Shown here: positions 1 through 8,053 of the stretch, in pieces
How the letters are laid out: every line of letters begins with the position of its first letter
Numbering within the stretch: position 1 is the stretch's first letter
Assembly (NCBI RefSeq): GCF_003591485.1
Contig: NZ_QZCF01000003.1
Coordinates: forward strand, 620,001 to 684,000
Source of the DNA: Paenibacillus sp. 1011MAR3C5
Lineage (GTDB): Bacteria > Bacillota > Bacilli > Paenibacillales > Paenibacillaceae
Reading direction: 5' to 3'
DNA: 64,000 nucleotides
Made by a program: the position numbers and the translations under genes
Notes under the pieces: model-generated
Seen by the model: only the letters and a program-made list of their open reading frames with translations
What the model was told of the DNA's origin: nothing
The model's database searches: none

Positions 1-51
1 CGAAGAAAGAGGCAATCGATTATACCCGCGAGCCGGGGGCAGGAGGAGACT

Positions 52-1857
52 ATGCCGCTCAAAGGAATCAGCATTCGCTTCCGTCTCATGCTGCTGATGA
101 TTTGCTTGACGACGCTGCCTGTCATTACGATTACATGGCAAGCGACTAACAATACGAGAGATTCGGTGGAGAAAGAGATGATCGACGCCAACGAATCCCG
201 TATGATGTGGGCCAGCCAATATTTGACCGAGCTCATACAGCAGATGGATACGCTGTTCTATTCGGTTCATATTCAGACGGAATTAATCGAAGGCTTGTCC
301 GTTGTAGATGAGCTGGAAGCAGGGGAGCGATATCAGCTGCAAAATCAGTTGTTTGGTACCCTGAATACGGCGTTTTATTCGTTCTCTCGCAAAATCGATC
401 AGTTGACCTTGTACCTTCATGCTGCGGAGAGAGCGTATTCCGTCCATTATGCCAGCAGCGGAATGGTTCATTCGCTTGATATCGGGCAAGGGCCGTGGAG
501 CAGAATGCTGTCAGAGCCAGTGGGCATTTATTTCAAGGCGTCAGGTGATACCCTTAGCGCCTATCATTCCATGAATGAATTCATTGGACAAGCGCTGGTC
601 GGGGGGATATCCGTGCGGATTAATGACCGGGTATGGGAGCAGGCGGCTACGATTCTGCAATCCGAACCCGAAAGCGTCATCTTTCTGGTTAATGACGAAG
701 GCGAGCTCCTTCCCGGCTCCTCATCGGCAGCTTTATCGGATGAGTTGAGAGACAGCCTGCCGGCGATAGATATCGAGCCGGCCTCAGTCTCATTCACAAG
801 AACGCCGAATTATTATTTGTTCGCCAAGCGTGTCGGCAACGGCCAACTGGATGTTGTCAAAGCGATTCCCGTTGCGACAGTGAACCAAAGCGCTCAAAAA
901 ACGATGACGGCAGGGCTGTGGACGGGCGCTGTGTTCACAGCTGTATCGATTCTGCTGTCCATCATCGTATCGCTGCGGATCAGCAGGCCAATCGTGAGCC
1001 TCGCCAAGACGATGCGCAAGTCGCATATCCATGACTTTGAGATGAAGTCCGTGCAGAGCAGAGATGAAATCGGTCTGCTGGAGGCGGGCTACAACTTTAT
1101 GATGGGCCGGATCAAAGCGCTGATCGAAAATGAATACCAGCATGAAATCGAAGTGAAAAATGCGCAATTGATTGCCCTGCAAGCCCAGATCAATCCTCAT
1201 TTTCTGAACAATACACTCCATATGATCGGCGGGATGGCGCTTGCTAAGGGAGCGCCGGAAATTTATCGCATCACGCATGTCATCGGAGATCTGCTTCGTT
1301 ATTCGATCCGTTCAGATGATGATCAGACGGTAAGCTTAAGCGAGGAGCTTGCTCATACCGCCAACTACTTGTTTATTCAGGAACAGCGCTTTATCGGCCG
1401 CTGCATTGTCGAGATGATCGCCCAAGAAGAAGCCGGAGACGTACGTATTCCAAAGTTCACGCTGCAGCCGATTGTTGAAAATGCATTTGAGCACGGGCTG
1501 CAGAGGAAGGAAGGGCAATGGCGATTGGATGTGCGAATTGGCATCATTGGACCGCGCCTGGTCTTGATGGTGAAGGATGAGGGTCTCGGCATGCATCCTA
1601 CCAAGCTGGCAGGGCTAAGAGCAGAGCTGAACGGGGGAGAGCGGGAGCTCTATTCCTCAGCAGGAGACCGGACCGAAAGAAAGGGAATCGGCCTGCAAAA
1701 TGTCCACGCCCGTCTGCAGCTTCGCTACGGGAAGCGCTATGGCGTGCGGTTATTCAGCAGAAGCGGTCAAGGGACGATGGTCGTCCTGACGATGCCTGTC
1801 ACCAGAAGCAAGTCGGATGCGGATCAAGCAACAGAAAGGGGGAAGCGACATGCATAA
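52..1857 (+). CDS. YesM-type sensor histidine kinase (cluster 1)
   Basis: Membrane sensor kinase of the LytS/YesM class (HisKA_7TM-less, HPK7-like). A first membrane helix lies near residues 10-32, an extracytoplasmic sensing region follows to about 285, a second helix spans about 286-310, and a HAMP linker leads into the kinase domain. The phosphoacceptor is His383 in an INPHF motif; the N box (IVENAFEHG) and the glycine-rich boxes (DEGLGM, GIGLQNV) are present. The motif reads INPHFLNNTL where the family usually has INPHFLYNTL. Start chosen because GGAGGAG sits just upstream at 42-48. The gene overlaps the response regulator that follows by 8 bases and heads a sugar importer cluster, so it probably senses the imported sugar or its binding protein. 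Confidence 0.95.
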   Translation: MPLKGISIRFRLMLLMICLTTLPVITITWQATNNTRDSVEKEMIDANESRMMWASQYLTELIQQMDTLFYSVHIQTELIEGLSVVDELEAGERYQLQNQLFGTLNTAFYSFSRKIDQLTLYLHAAERAYSVHYASSGMVHSLDIGQGPWSRMLSEPVGIYFKASGDTLSAYHSMNEFIGQALVGGISVRINDRVWEQAATILQSEPESVIFLVNDEGELLPGSSSAALSDELRDSLPAIDIEPASVSFTRTPNYYLFAKRVGNGQLDVVKAIPVATVNQSAQKTMTAGLWTGAVFTAVSILLSIIVSLRISRPIVSLAKTMRKSHIHDFEMKSVQSRDEIGLLEAGYNFMMGRIKALIENEYQHEIEVKNAQLIALQAQINPHFLNNTLHMIGGMALAKGAPEIYRITHVIGDLLRYSIRSDDDQTVSLSEELAHTANYLFIQEQRFIGRCIVEMIAQEEAGDVRIPKFTLQPIVENAFEHGLQRKEGQWRLDVRIGIIGPRLVLMVKDEGLGMHPTKLAGLRAELNGGERELYSSAGDRTERKGIGLQNVHARLQLRYGKRYGVRLFSRSGQGTMVVLTMPVTRSKSDADQATERGKRHA

Positions 1858-2923
1858 GGTTCTCATCATTGATGACGAGCCATGGTCCAGAGAAGTGGTG
1901 AAGGCGCTCGGCCAGTGGTCCCGCCTGGAGCTGCGCATCATCGGCGAAGCGGAGGACGGCAACGAAGGGCTGCGCAAAATCGCAGAGCTTCAGCCCGACA
2001 TTGTCATCACGGATATGCGTATGCCGGGTACGGATGGCGCAGAGCTGCTTCAGGCCATGCATGAGCGATATCCGAAGCTGAAGATTATCGTAATGAGCGG
2101 ATATGACGATTTTGTCTACCTCAAGCAAGCGATTCGCTCCAAAGCGGTGGAATATTTGCTGAAGCCGATCAAGCCGGAGGAGCTTGATGCCGCCCTGGCG
2201 CAAAGCAAGGCAGAGCTGGAGCGCGGCAGTCAGCCTGCGTGGACGGAGCTTGCGCCCTTGTTCGCAAGCGGCGCTGATATGCAGCGGTACGGGGGCATGC
2301 GGGAGCGCATCTATACGTATTTGATGGAGTTGAATAAAGAATCTGCTGCAGCGGCCTGTCATAAGCTGCTCCATGAGATTGGCGGACGAGGCACAGAGCT
2401 GGAAGCGGGCAGCGCGCTCCGCATCGCCAACGATCTGCTGCTTATGCTGGAGCAATTTCTGTCGGAGCAGGAGCTGTCGCTTGCGGCGCTGCTGCCGGGA
2501 GAGGAGGCGCATATCGGACAGGATCCAAGCCCTGGAGGAGCGCTAAGGGAGGTTGGTATGTTGTATGGGAAAGCGATCGACGCGCTGCTCCAGCTCAGAC
2601 AATCCCGGAATCGGCTGGACATGGCTGATGTGAGGCAGTATGTCGACGCTCATTACCAAAACCCGATATCGCTGGAATCGGTCGCCGGACAGTTCCTCGT
2701 CAGCAAGGAGCATCTCAGCCGGATGTTCAAGACATCTGTCGGCGAGAATCTGACAGACTATATTGTCCGGCGGCGAATGGAGAAGGCCAGGGCACTGATC
2801 GCCGACGAGGGCATGTCGATCAAGCATGCGGCACAGCTGGCCGGATACGAGGACATTGCGTATTTCTACCGGGTATTCAAGAAGCATTTTGGCATGACCC
2901 CTGGTCAGCTTCGACGCGACTAA
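1850..2923 (+). CDS. YesN-type response regulator, AraC output (cluster 1)
   Basis: Response regulator with an N-terminal receiver (DD at residues 8-9, phosphoacceptor Asp55 in TDMRMP, Lys in LLKPI) and a C-terminal AraC/XylS double helix-turn-helix (about 255-357). Starting at ATG 1850 gives 357 residues and places AAAGGGGGA seven bases upstream; a more upstream ATG at 1817 lacks a ribosome site. At 357 residues it is clearly shorter than the other two YesN proteins in this window (545 and 517), the missing part being in the middle linker region. Overlaps the kinase gene by 8 bases, so the pair is translationally coupled. It likely activates the importer genes that follow. Confidence 0.95.
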   Translation: MHKVLIIDDEPWSREVVKALGQWSRLELRIIGEAEDGNEGLRKIAELQPDIVITDMRMPGTDGAELLQAMHERYPKLKIIVMSGYDDFVYLKQAIRSKAVEYLLKPIKPEELDAALAQSKAELERGSQPAWTELAPLFASGADMQRYGGMRERIYTYLMELNKESAAAACHKLLHEIGGRGTELEAGSALRIANDLLLMLEQFLSEQELSLAALLPGEEAHIGQDPSPGGALREVGMLYGKAIDALLQLRQSRNRLDMADVRQYVDAHYQNPISLESVAGQFLVSKEHLSRMFKTSVGENLTDYIVRRRMEKARALIADEGMSIKHAAQLAGYEDIAYFYRVFKKHFGMTPGQLRRD

Positions 2924-2988
2924 TGGTGGAGTGGTACTGCGGGAAGACGGATCAATATCGTACAAAAGCCAAGGTTAAATTTCTCGAA

Positions 2989-3003
2989 AGAAAGCGCTTT
3001 ATT
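2989..3003 (+). promoter_or_regulatory. candidate cre-like palindrome and promoter before the importer
   Basis: A perfect 10-bp palindrome AAAGCGCTTT (2991-3000) resembles a catabolite-responsive element (consensus TGNAANCGNWNNCW, about two mismatches). It sits where the -35 of a promoter with -10 TATACT (3011-3016) would be; no good -35 hexamer is visible. Outer arms TCGAA (2984-2988) and TTCGA (3006-3010) make a larger imperfect inverted repeat. CcpA control is inferred, not shown. Confidence 0.4.
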
Positions 3004-3049
3004 CCTTCGATATACTGAAGCTGCAACTTACCAATAGGGGGAATGAACA

Positions 3050-4354
3050 ATGAAGAAGGCGCTTTATTTGCTGCTTGCGCTAACCATGGTTATCACACTG
3101 ATCTCCGCCTGCAGCTCGGGGAATAAAGGACATAGAGAAAAGCCTGCACCTACCCAGACCGCCGGCAACGGTACGGTCGCCGAGGCGCCGAAGAAGGTGG
3201 AGCTAAAGGTATTTATGACCTTCCCGCGATTCAAGGATCAATTCGAGCAATACTTCGACCAGTTCAAGGAGAAGCAGCTGGCGGAGAAAAACATCGATGT
3301 CACGATTCAACTGGAGATGCCAAACGCCGATCAGGCGAAGCAAATCCTGCAATCCCGGTTATCCTCGGGTGATTCTCCCGATCTGTTCACGCTTCATGCC
3401 AACGAAATTCCTACGTACTATGATGCGGGCTATATTGCGGATTTGACGGGGCAGCCATTTGTGAGCAAGCTGTATGAAGCTGTTGCCGAGACGGTGAAGT
3501 ACGACGGCAAGGTTGCGGCGCTTCCGATGGAGTCCCTCTCTTGGGGGTATTTGTACAATAAGACGATCTTTAGCGATAACGGGCTTACGCCTCCGCAGAC
3601 GCTGGACGAGATGAAGGCTGCTGCCGAGAAGCTGCAAGCCGCAGGTGTCAAGCCGTTCTTGCTGGCGTTCCAGGAATCATGGATTCCGCAGCTCATGATG
3701 GCGCTCACTCTTGGAGGCACGGTTTCCGCGTCCCATCCCGACTGGATCGAGAAGATGAATGCTGGCGAAGCGTCATATGCCGATGTCCGTTCTGTATTCG
3801 ATATGATCGATCTTATCATGGCGAACGGCACCGACAAGCCCTTCGAGACGGGCAATGAAGCGGGCTCGGCTGATTTTGCGAACGGCAAGGCAGCCATGTG
3901 GATTCAAGGACCATGGAATGCGGAGACGATTCTGAAGGTGAATCCGGAGATGGAATTTGGAGTGGCTCCTCTGCCGGTCAGCAACCAGGCTTCCGATACG
4001 ATGATTAATTTGGCGACCTCGACTTCTCTTGCCCTGTCTCCAACCAGCGCTAACAAAGAAGTAGCGCTGGATCTTCTGAACTACATGCTGGACGACAAGG
4101 ATTCCTCCGCATTGTTCGAGGAGCTCAAATTCAATCCGATAGCAACGGTGCATACGTACGAAGTGTTCCCGTGGGTGAATGAAGCAAGCGAATACGTCTC
4201 CCAAGGGAAAGCCTATCTCGATCTCAAGCTGCCAAACGGTGTGACGGACGAGACGGCGAAGCAGCTGCAAAGCTATTATGTGAAGGATGCTACGCAGGAT
4301 GATGTCATAGCTGCGCTCGACAAAGTATGGCAGACGGCCGTGAAGACCAAGTGA
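3050..4354 (+). CDS. sugar ABC transporter solute-binding lipoprotein (cluster 1)
   Basis: Extracellular carbohydrate-binding protein of family 1 (MalE/UgpB type). The N terminus is a lipoprotein signal peptide: KK, a hydrophobic stretch to about residue 19, then a lipobox ending ISAC at Cys21, followed by a Gly/Thr/Pro-rich tether. The rest (434 residues) has the usual family motifs (GDSPDLF near 105, PWNAE in the hinge region). GGGGG ribosome site at 3036-3040. First gene of the importer, followed by two permeases; no ATPase is nearby, so a shared MsmX-type ATPase encoded elsewhere is expected, as is common for such importers. Confidence 0.95.
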   Translation: MKKALYLLLALTMVITLISACSSGNKGHREKPAPTQTAGNGTVAEAPKKVELKVFMTFPRFKDQFEQYFDQFKEKQLAEKNIDVTIQLEMPNADQAKQILQSRLSSGDSPDLFTLHANEIPTYYDAGYIADLTGQPFVSKLYEAVAETVKYDGKVAALPMESLSWGYLYNKTIFSDNGLTPPQTLDEMKAAAEKLQAAGVKPFLLAFQESWIPQLMMALTLGGTVSASHPDWIEKMNAGEASYADVRSVFDMIDLIMANGTDKPFETGNEAGSADFANGKAAMWIQGPWNAETILKVNPEMEFGVAPLPVSNQASDTMINLATSTSLALSPTSANKEVALDLLNYMLDDKDSSALFEELKFNPIATVHTYEVFPWVNEASEYVSQGKAYLDLKLPNGVTDETAKQLQSYYVKDATQDDVIAALDKVWQTAVKTK

Positions 4355-4397
4355 TGAACGAATCGCTATGCAGAGCGGCCAGATGGGAGTGAGCCAT

Positions 4398-5279
4398 ATG
4401 ACATCAAGAACATGGAAGAGAAACGTGATGCTGCTCGTATTCGTGCTGCCGGCGCTTGCCTTCTACGCTGCATTTACCCTTGCCCCCGCTTTCGGGGGCA
4501 TGTGGTACAGCTTAACGGATTGGAACGGTTTGAATCCGACTTATGGGTTCGTCGGCTTGTCCAACTATGTGGAGGCGATCGGGGACAGGTATTTTTTGAA
4601 ATCGCTGTGGTTTACGGTGAAATTCGTCTTGTACATGCTGGTTCTTCAGAATCTCCTGGCGATACTGCTCGCTGTATGGGTGGAATCGCTGGGCAGAGGC
4701 AAGGTATGGTTCCGGACGATCTTTTTTATGCCGAACATGCTTAGCCTGATTATTGGCGGGTTTATGTGGATGTTTATCTTCACAAGAGTGTTTCCCTATT
4801 TGGCGGAAAAGACGGGTTGGATGCTGCTGGACCAGTCGTGGATTGGCGATCCGCGGTATTCCTTTTTTGCCATTCTGGCTTTGTCCCTGTGGGGCGGCGT
4901 CGGTTATTTGATGGTGATCTATATTGCGGCGCTTCAGGGCGTGCCGCAGCAACTGAAGGAAGCGGCTGCGATTGACGGAGCGAATGCATACCATATCTTG
5001 CGCCATGTCACGCTGCCGATGATCTATCCGGCGCTGACAATCGGCGTCTTCCTGACGCTGAACAGTTCGTTCAAAGTATTCGATTCGGTATATGCCTTGA
5101 CAGGCGGAGGCCCGGGACGGTCCACACAGGTCATTGCGATCAATATCTATGAGGAGGCCTTCAGCTTCAGCAATCGTTACGGCTATGCCAGCGCCAAGGC
5201 GATGATTTTGTTCGGCATTGTGCTTGTCATCACCATTATTCAGCTTGCGGTTATGAAGCGGCGGGAGGTGAGGGCATGA
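4398..5279 (+). CDS. sugar ABC transporter permease, MalF/UgpA type (cluster 1)
   Basis: Inner permease subunit with six predicted membrane helices; the first lies at about residues 8-28. The cytoplasmic EAA loop (EAAAIDGANAYHI, then TLP) that docks the ATPase is intact. ATG 4398 was chosen because GGGAGTGAG lies five bases upstream; an in-frame ATG at 4368 would add ten polar residues and lacks a ribosome site. It ends in an ATGA overlap with the second permease, indicating translational coupling and a heterodimeric channel. Confidence 0.94.
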   Translation: MTSRTWKRNVMLLVFVLPALAFYAAFTLAPAFGGMWYSLTDWNGLNPTYGFVGLSNYVEAIGDRYFLKSLWFTVKFVLYMLVLQNLLAILLAVWVESLGRGKVWFRTIFFMPNMLSLIIGGFMWMFIFTRVFPYLAEKTGWMLLDQSWIGDPRYSFFAILALSLWGGVGYLMVIYIAALQGVPQQLKEAAAIDGANAYHILRHVTLPMIYPALTIGVFLTLNSSFKVFDSVYALTGGGPGRSTQVIAINIYEEAFSFSNRYGYASAKAMILFGIVLVITIIQLAVMKRREVRA

Positions 5280-6202
5280 GGACTGAACAATCTAATGCGT
5301 CGGTTATGAAAGGGAATCGGGAAGCGCAACATGGCGGCAAGCTGGCAACGTCTCCCGGCACGGAGGACAAGCGACAAATCGGCAGGCGACTCGGCAGGAC
5401 AGCGGTATGGCTGTTTCTTTTGGTCGCCGCGGTGATGACGTTGTTCCCAATCTATATGGCCCTGCTGAATTCGGTGAAGACGCAAGGAGAGATGCTGACG
5501 AACATATTGGCTTGGCCTGTTATGCCGGAGTTTGGCAACTATGCGGATGCCTTTCAGAAAACCCGTTACTTGCGCAGTCTGGCCAATACGTTTGTAGTAG
5601 TGGCGGTAGGGCTCACGGGTATCGTATTGTTTTCATCCATGGCGGGCTACAAGCTGTCGAGGACGCCGGGGAGGCTGAGCGGCTTCCTGTTTGGACTGTT
5701 CGTCATGTCGACCTTAATTCCATTCCATTCGATTATGATTTCGCTTGTGACGATCAGCAAGGAGCTACGTCTTCAAGGCTCGACAGCCGGGCTTGGCCTC
5801 CTGTATATCGGCCTTGGTGTGGCGGTAGCGATATTCCTGTACCACGGCTTCGTCAAGTCGGTGCCCAAGGAGCTCGATGAAGCGGCTGTAATGGACGGGT
5901 GCGGGGAGTTTCGGCTGTTTTTTATGGTCATCCTGCCGCTGCTGATGCCGATAACGGCGACGATAGCGATACTCAACACATTATGGATGTGGAACGACTT
6001 TCTGCTTCCGCTGCTGGTGCTGACAGATTACAAGAGCTATACGCTGCTGCTGTCTACCAACATGCTGTTCGGTGAGTACAACAACGACTGGTCCGCCATA
6101 TTGGCGTCGCTGGTGCTCGCCATGCTGCCGGTCATCGTCATGTATCTCGCGCTCCAAAAGTATATTTTGCACGGCATTGCCGAAGGGGCGATCAAAGCTT
6201 AG
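5276..6202 (+). CDS. sugar ABC transporter permease, MalG type (cluster 1)
   Basis: Second permease of the importer, 308 residues. An unusually long, charged N-terminal extension of about 40 residues precedes the first membrane helix (about 42-62). The EAA loop (DEAAVMDGCGEF, then LPLL) and the C-terminal GAIKA-type end typical of MalG proteins are present. The start overlaps the stop of the preceding permease by four bases. Partner of the upstream permease and binding protein. Confidence 0.94.
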   Translation: MRTEQSNASVMKGNREAQHGGKLATSPGTEDKRQIGRRLGRTAVWLFLLVAAVMTLFPIYMALLNSVKTQGEMLTNILAWPVMPEFGNYADAFQKTRYLRSLANTFVVVAVGLTGIVLFSSMAGYKLSRTPGRLSGFLFGLFVMSTLIPFHSIMISLVTISKELRLQGSTAGLGLLYIGLGVAVAIFLYHGFVKSVPKELDEAAVMDGCGEFRLFFMVILPLLMPITATIAILNTLWMWNDFLLPLLVLTDYKSYTLLLSTNMLFGEYNNDWSAILASLVLAMLPVIVMYLALQKYILHGIAEGAIKA

Positions 6203-6272
6203 TTGGTCACAGAAATCGTAAGGATAGATACAGAAGCTTCATGTGAGCGCATGACGACAGGAGGGAAGTACA

Positions 6273-7961
6273 TTGACATTTAATCGAACTCGGGAAGTGA
6301 CGGGCTTTGTGCGGGCGGATGGACAGGTGCTGCGCAACGGAGCAGGCAAAGAAATTGTTCTTCGCGGCGTTGGATTCGGCAGCTGGCTGCTGCCGGAAGG
6401 CTATATGTGGAAGTTCCCCAAGGAGGGGGACCGCCCCCGCCGGATTGAAGGCATGATAGAGGGATTGGTAGGCAAGGAGAAAGCGGAGCAGTTCTGGTCC
6501 TCCTATTATTATCAATATATCGCCGAGGAGGATATTGCGAGAATTGCAGACGAGGGCTTTAACTCCGTTCGGCTTCCGGTCAATAGCCGCTTCCTGCTAG
6601 CTGACGCTTCGGCGGAGACCACGAATGGCCTGGCGTCTTACCGCGAGGATCGGCTGGTCCTGCTGGATCGTATGATCGACTGGTGCAGAATGTACGGGCT
6701 GTATGTCATCCTGGATCTGCATGGCGCTCCCGGCGGGCAGACAGGGGCTAATATCGACGATTCGGAATTTGACCGTCCCGACCTGTTCATAGAGGAGCGT
6801 CACTGGCGGCAAACGGTAGATATGTGGCGTATGCTGGCGAGCAGGTATCGGGACGACTGGATTATTGCCGGCTACGACCTGCTCAATGAGCCGCTTCCGG
6901 AATGGTTCTCTTCTTACAATGATAAAGTAATGCCGCTCTACCGTGATATCGTGCAAGCGATCCGCGAGGTGGACCAGCGGCATATGATCATATTGGAAGG
7001 CGTGCATTGGTCGACGGATTGGTCCATCTTCGAGGATGCGTTCGGGGATAACCCGATTGACGACAATGTGCTTCTGCAATTCCATAAGTATTGGAACAAT
7101 CCCGACACAGAGAGCATTGCCCAGTACCTGGAGCTTCGCGATAAGTGGAATGTGCCGATCTTCATGGGCGAGGGCGGCGAGAACAATAAGGACTGGTACA
7201 CCGGCGCGTTCCAGTTGTTCGAGGATCACCGGATATCTTGGAACTTCTGGACGTGGAAGAAGCTGGACACGACGAATTCGCCTTGCTCCATCCGTAGGCC
7301 GGAGGGCTGGGAGCGGCTGGTCGACTACTTGCAGGGCGGCGAGAAGCCTAATGCGGAGACCGCGGAGCGAATTCTTTGGGATTACCTGGATCGGATGAAG
7401 CTCGCCAATTGCGATTATCTCCCGGAGGTGGTCCGGGCGCTGCTGCGCCGCGCTCCGGTACGAATCCCGGCTGTCTTCTACGGCTACAAGGGCGAGGGCG
7501 TGAGCTATGAATTGGCTTCCGGTTCGGCGAGGGCGCTAGACGATGCATTCTCTACCGATTTCCGGGCTGGGGACCGCACGAAAATCCGGTTCGTCGACAG
7601 CGGGCGGACAGTCGCTACCTTCGCGCATGGAGGCGGCGAGGAATGGGAGCCGGATCACTGGTTATGCCTGGAGCTTGCAGAAGGCGATTGGTTCAGCTAT
7701 GCCTTCATCGGCGATCGCAATGATCCGGGCGCTGAGCTGACTCTGCAGCTGAAGCTGCGCGCAGTGAGTGAATACGGGGAGCTGGCGCTGACATTAGACG
7801 GGCAGCCCGCAAGCCATTTGAGGGTAGCGGAGGATGACTGGCACGCTTCGGACAAAGTTGCTTTGGGCGCTATCAGCCCCGGCGTGCATCATCTTTCGCT
7901 GCGATGCTCCGGCGGGCCGATTCAGGTGAAGTGGCTGCTGCTGGAGAAGAAGGGCCAATAA
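6273..7961 (+). CDS. glycoside hydrolase family 5 (cellulase / exo-glucanase type)
   Basis: Intracellular glycosidase with a family 5 (clan A) TIM barrel over roughly residues 10-380. The acid/base is Glu206 in LLNEP and the nucleophile is probably Glu300 in FMGEGG; the RLPV and DLHGAPGGQ motifs are also typical of the exo-beta-glucanase branch. The last 160-170 residues form a beta-rich, non-catalytic domain, possibly carbohydrate-binding. TTG start, with AGGAGGGA at 6260-6267. There is no signal peptide, so it should act in the cytoplasm on oligosaccharides brought in by the importer just upstream. Substrate (beta-1,3, beta-1,4 or beta-1,6-glucan fragments) cannot be decided from sequence alone. 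Confidence 0.9.
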   Translation: MTFNRTREVTGFVRADGQVLRNGAGKEIVLRGVGFGSWLLPEGYMWKFPKEGDRPRRIEGMIEGLVGKEKAEQFWSSYYYQYIAEEDIARIADEGFNSVRLPVNSRFLLADASAETTNGLASYREDRLVLLDRMIDWCRMYGLYVILDLHGAPGGQTGANIDDSEFDRPDLFIEERHWRQTVDMWRMLASRYRDDWIIAGYDLLNEPLPEWFSSYNDKVMPLYRDIVQAIREVDQRHMIILEGVHWSTDWSIFEDAFGDNPIDDNVLLQFHKYWNNPDTESIAQYLELRDKWNVPIFMGEGGENNKDWYTGAFQLFEDHRISWNFWTWKKLDTTNSPCSIRRPEGWERLVDYLQGGEKPNAETAERILWDYLDRMKLANCDYLPEVVRALLRRAPVRIPAVFYGYKGEGVSYELASGSARALDDAFSTDFRAGDRTKIRFVDSGRTVATFAHGGGEEWEPDHWLCLELAEGDWFSYAFIGDRNDPGAELTLQLKLRAVSEYGELALTLDGQPASHLRVAEDDWHASDKVALGAISPGVHHLSLRCSGGPIQVKWLLLEKKGQ

Positions 7962-8025
7962 GGGCAGGTAAGAAGTGTTGCAGCCAGGATGAAAAGTCTG
8001 GCTTGTGAAGAGCACCATACGGTAT

Positions 8026-8053
8026 AAGAGGGCAGCCTATTGGCTGCCCTCTT
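8026..8053. terminator. stem-loop between convergent genes
   Basis: A perfect 12-bp stem AAGAGGGCAGCC / GGCTGCCCTCTT with a TATT loop lies between the GH5 gene and the convergent response regulator, overlapping the last codons of the latter. There is no clear U-tract on either side, so it is a probable but weak bidirectional terminator. Confidence 0.5.

Noticed and set aside
1..51. End of an upstream gene at the left edge
   Set aside because: Frames are open, but 51 bases give too little sequence to identify or support a coding end.
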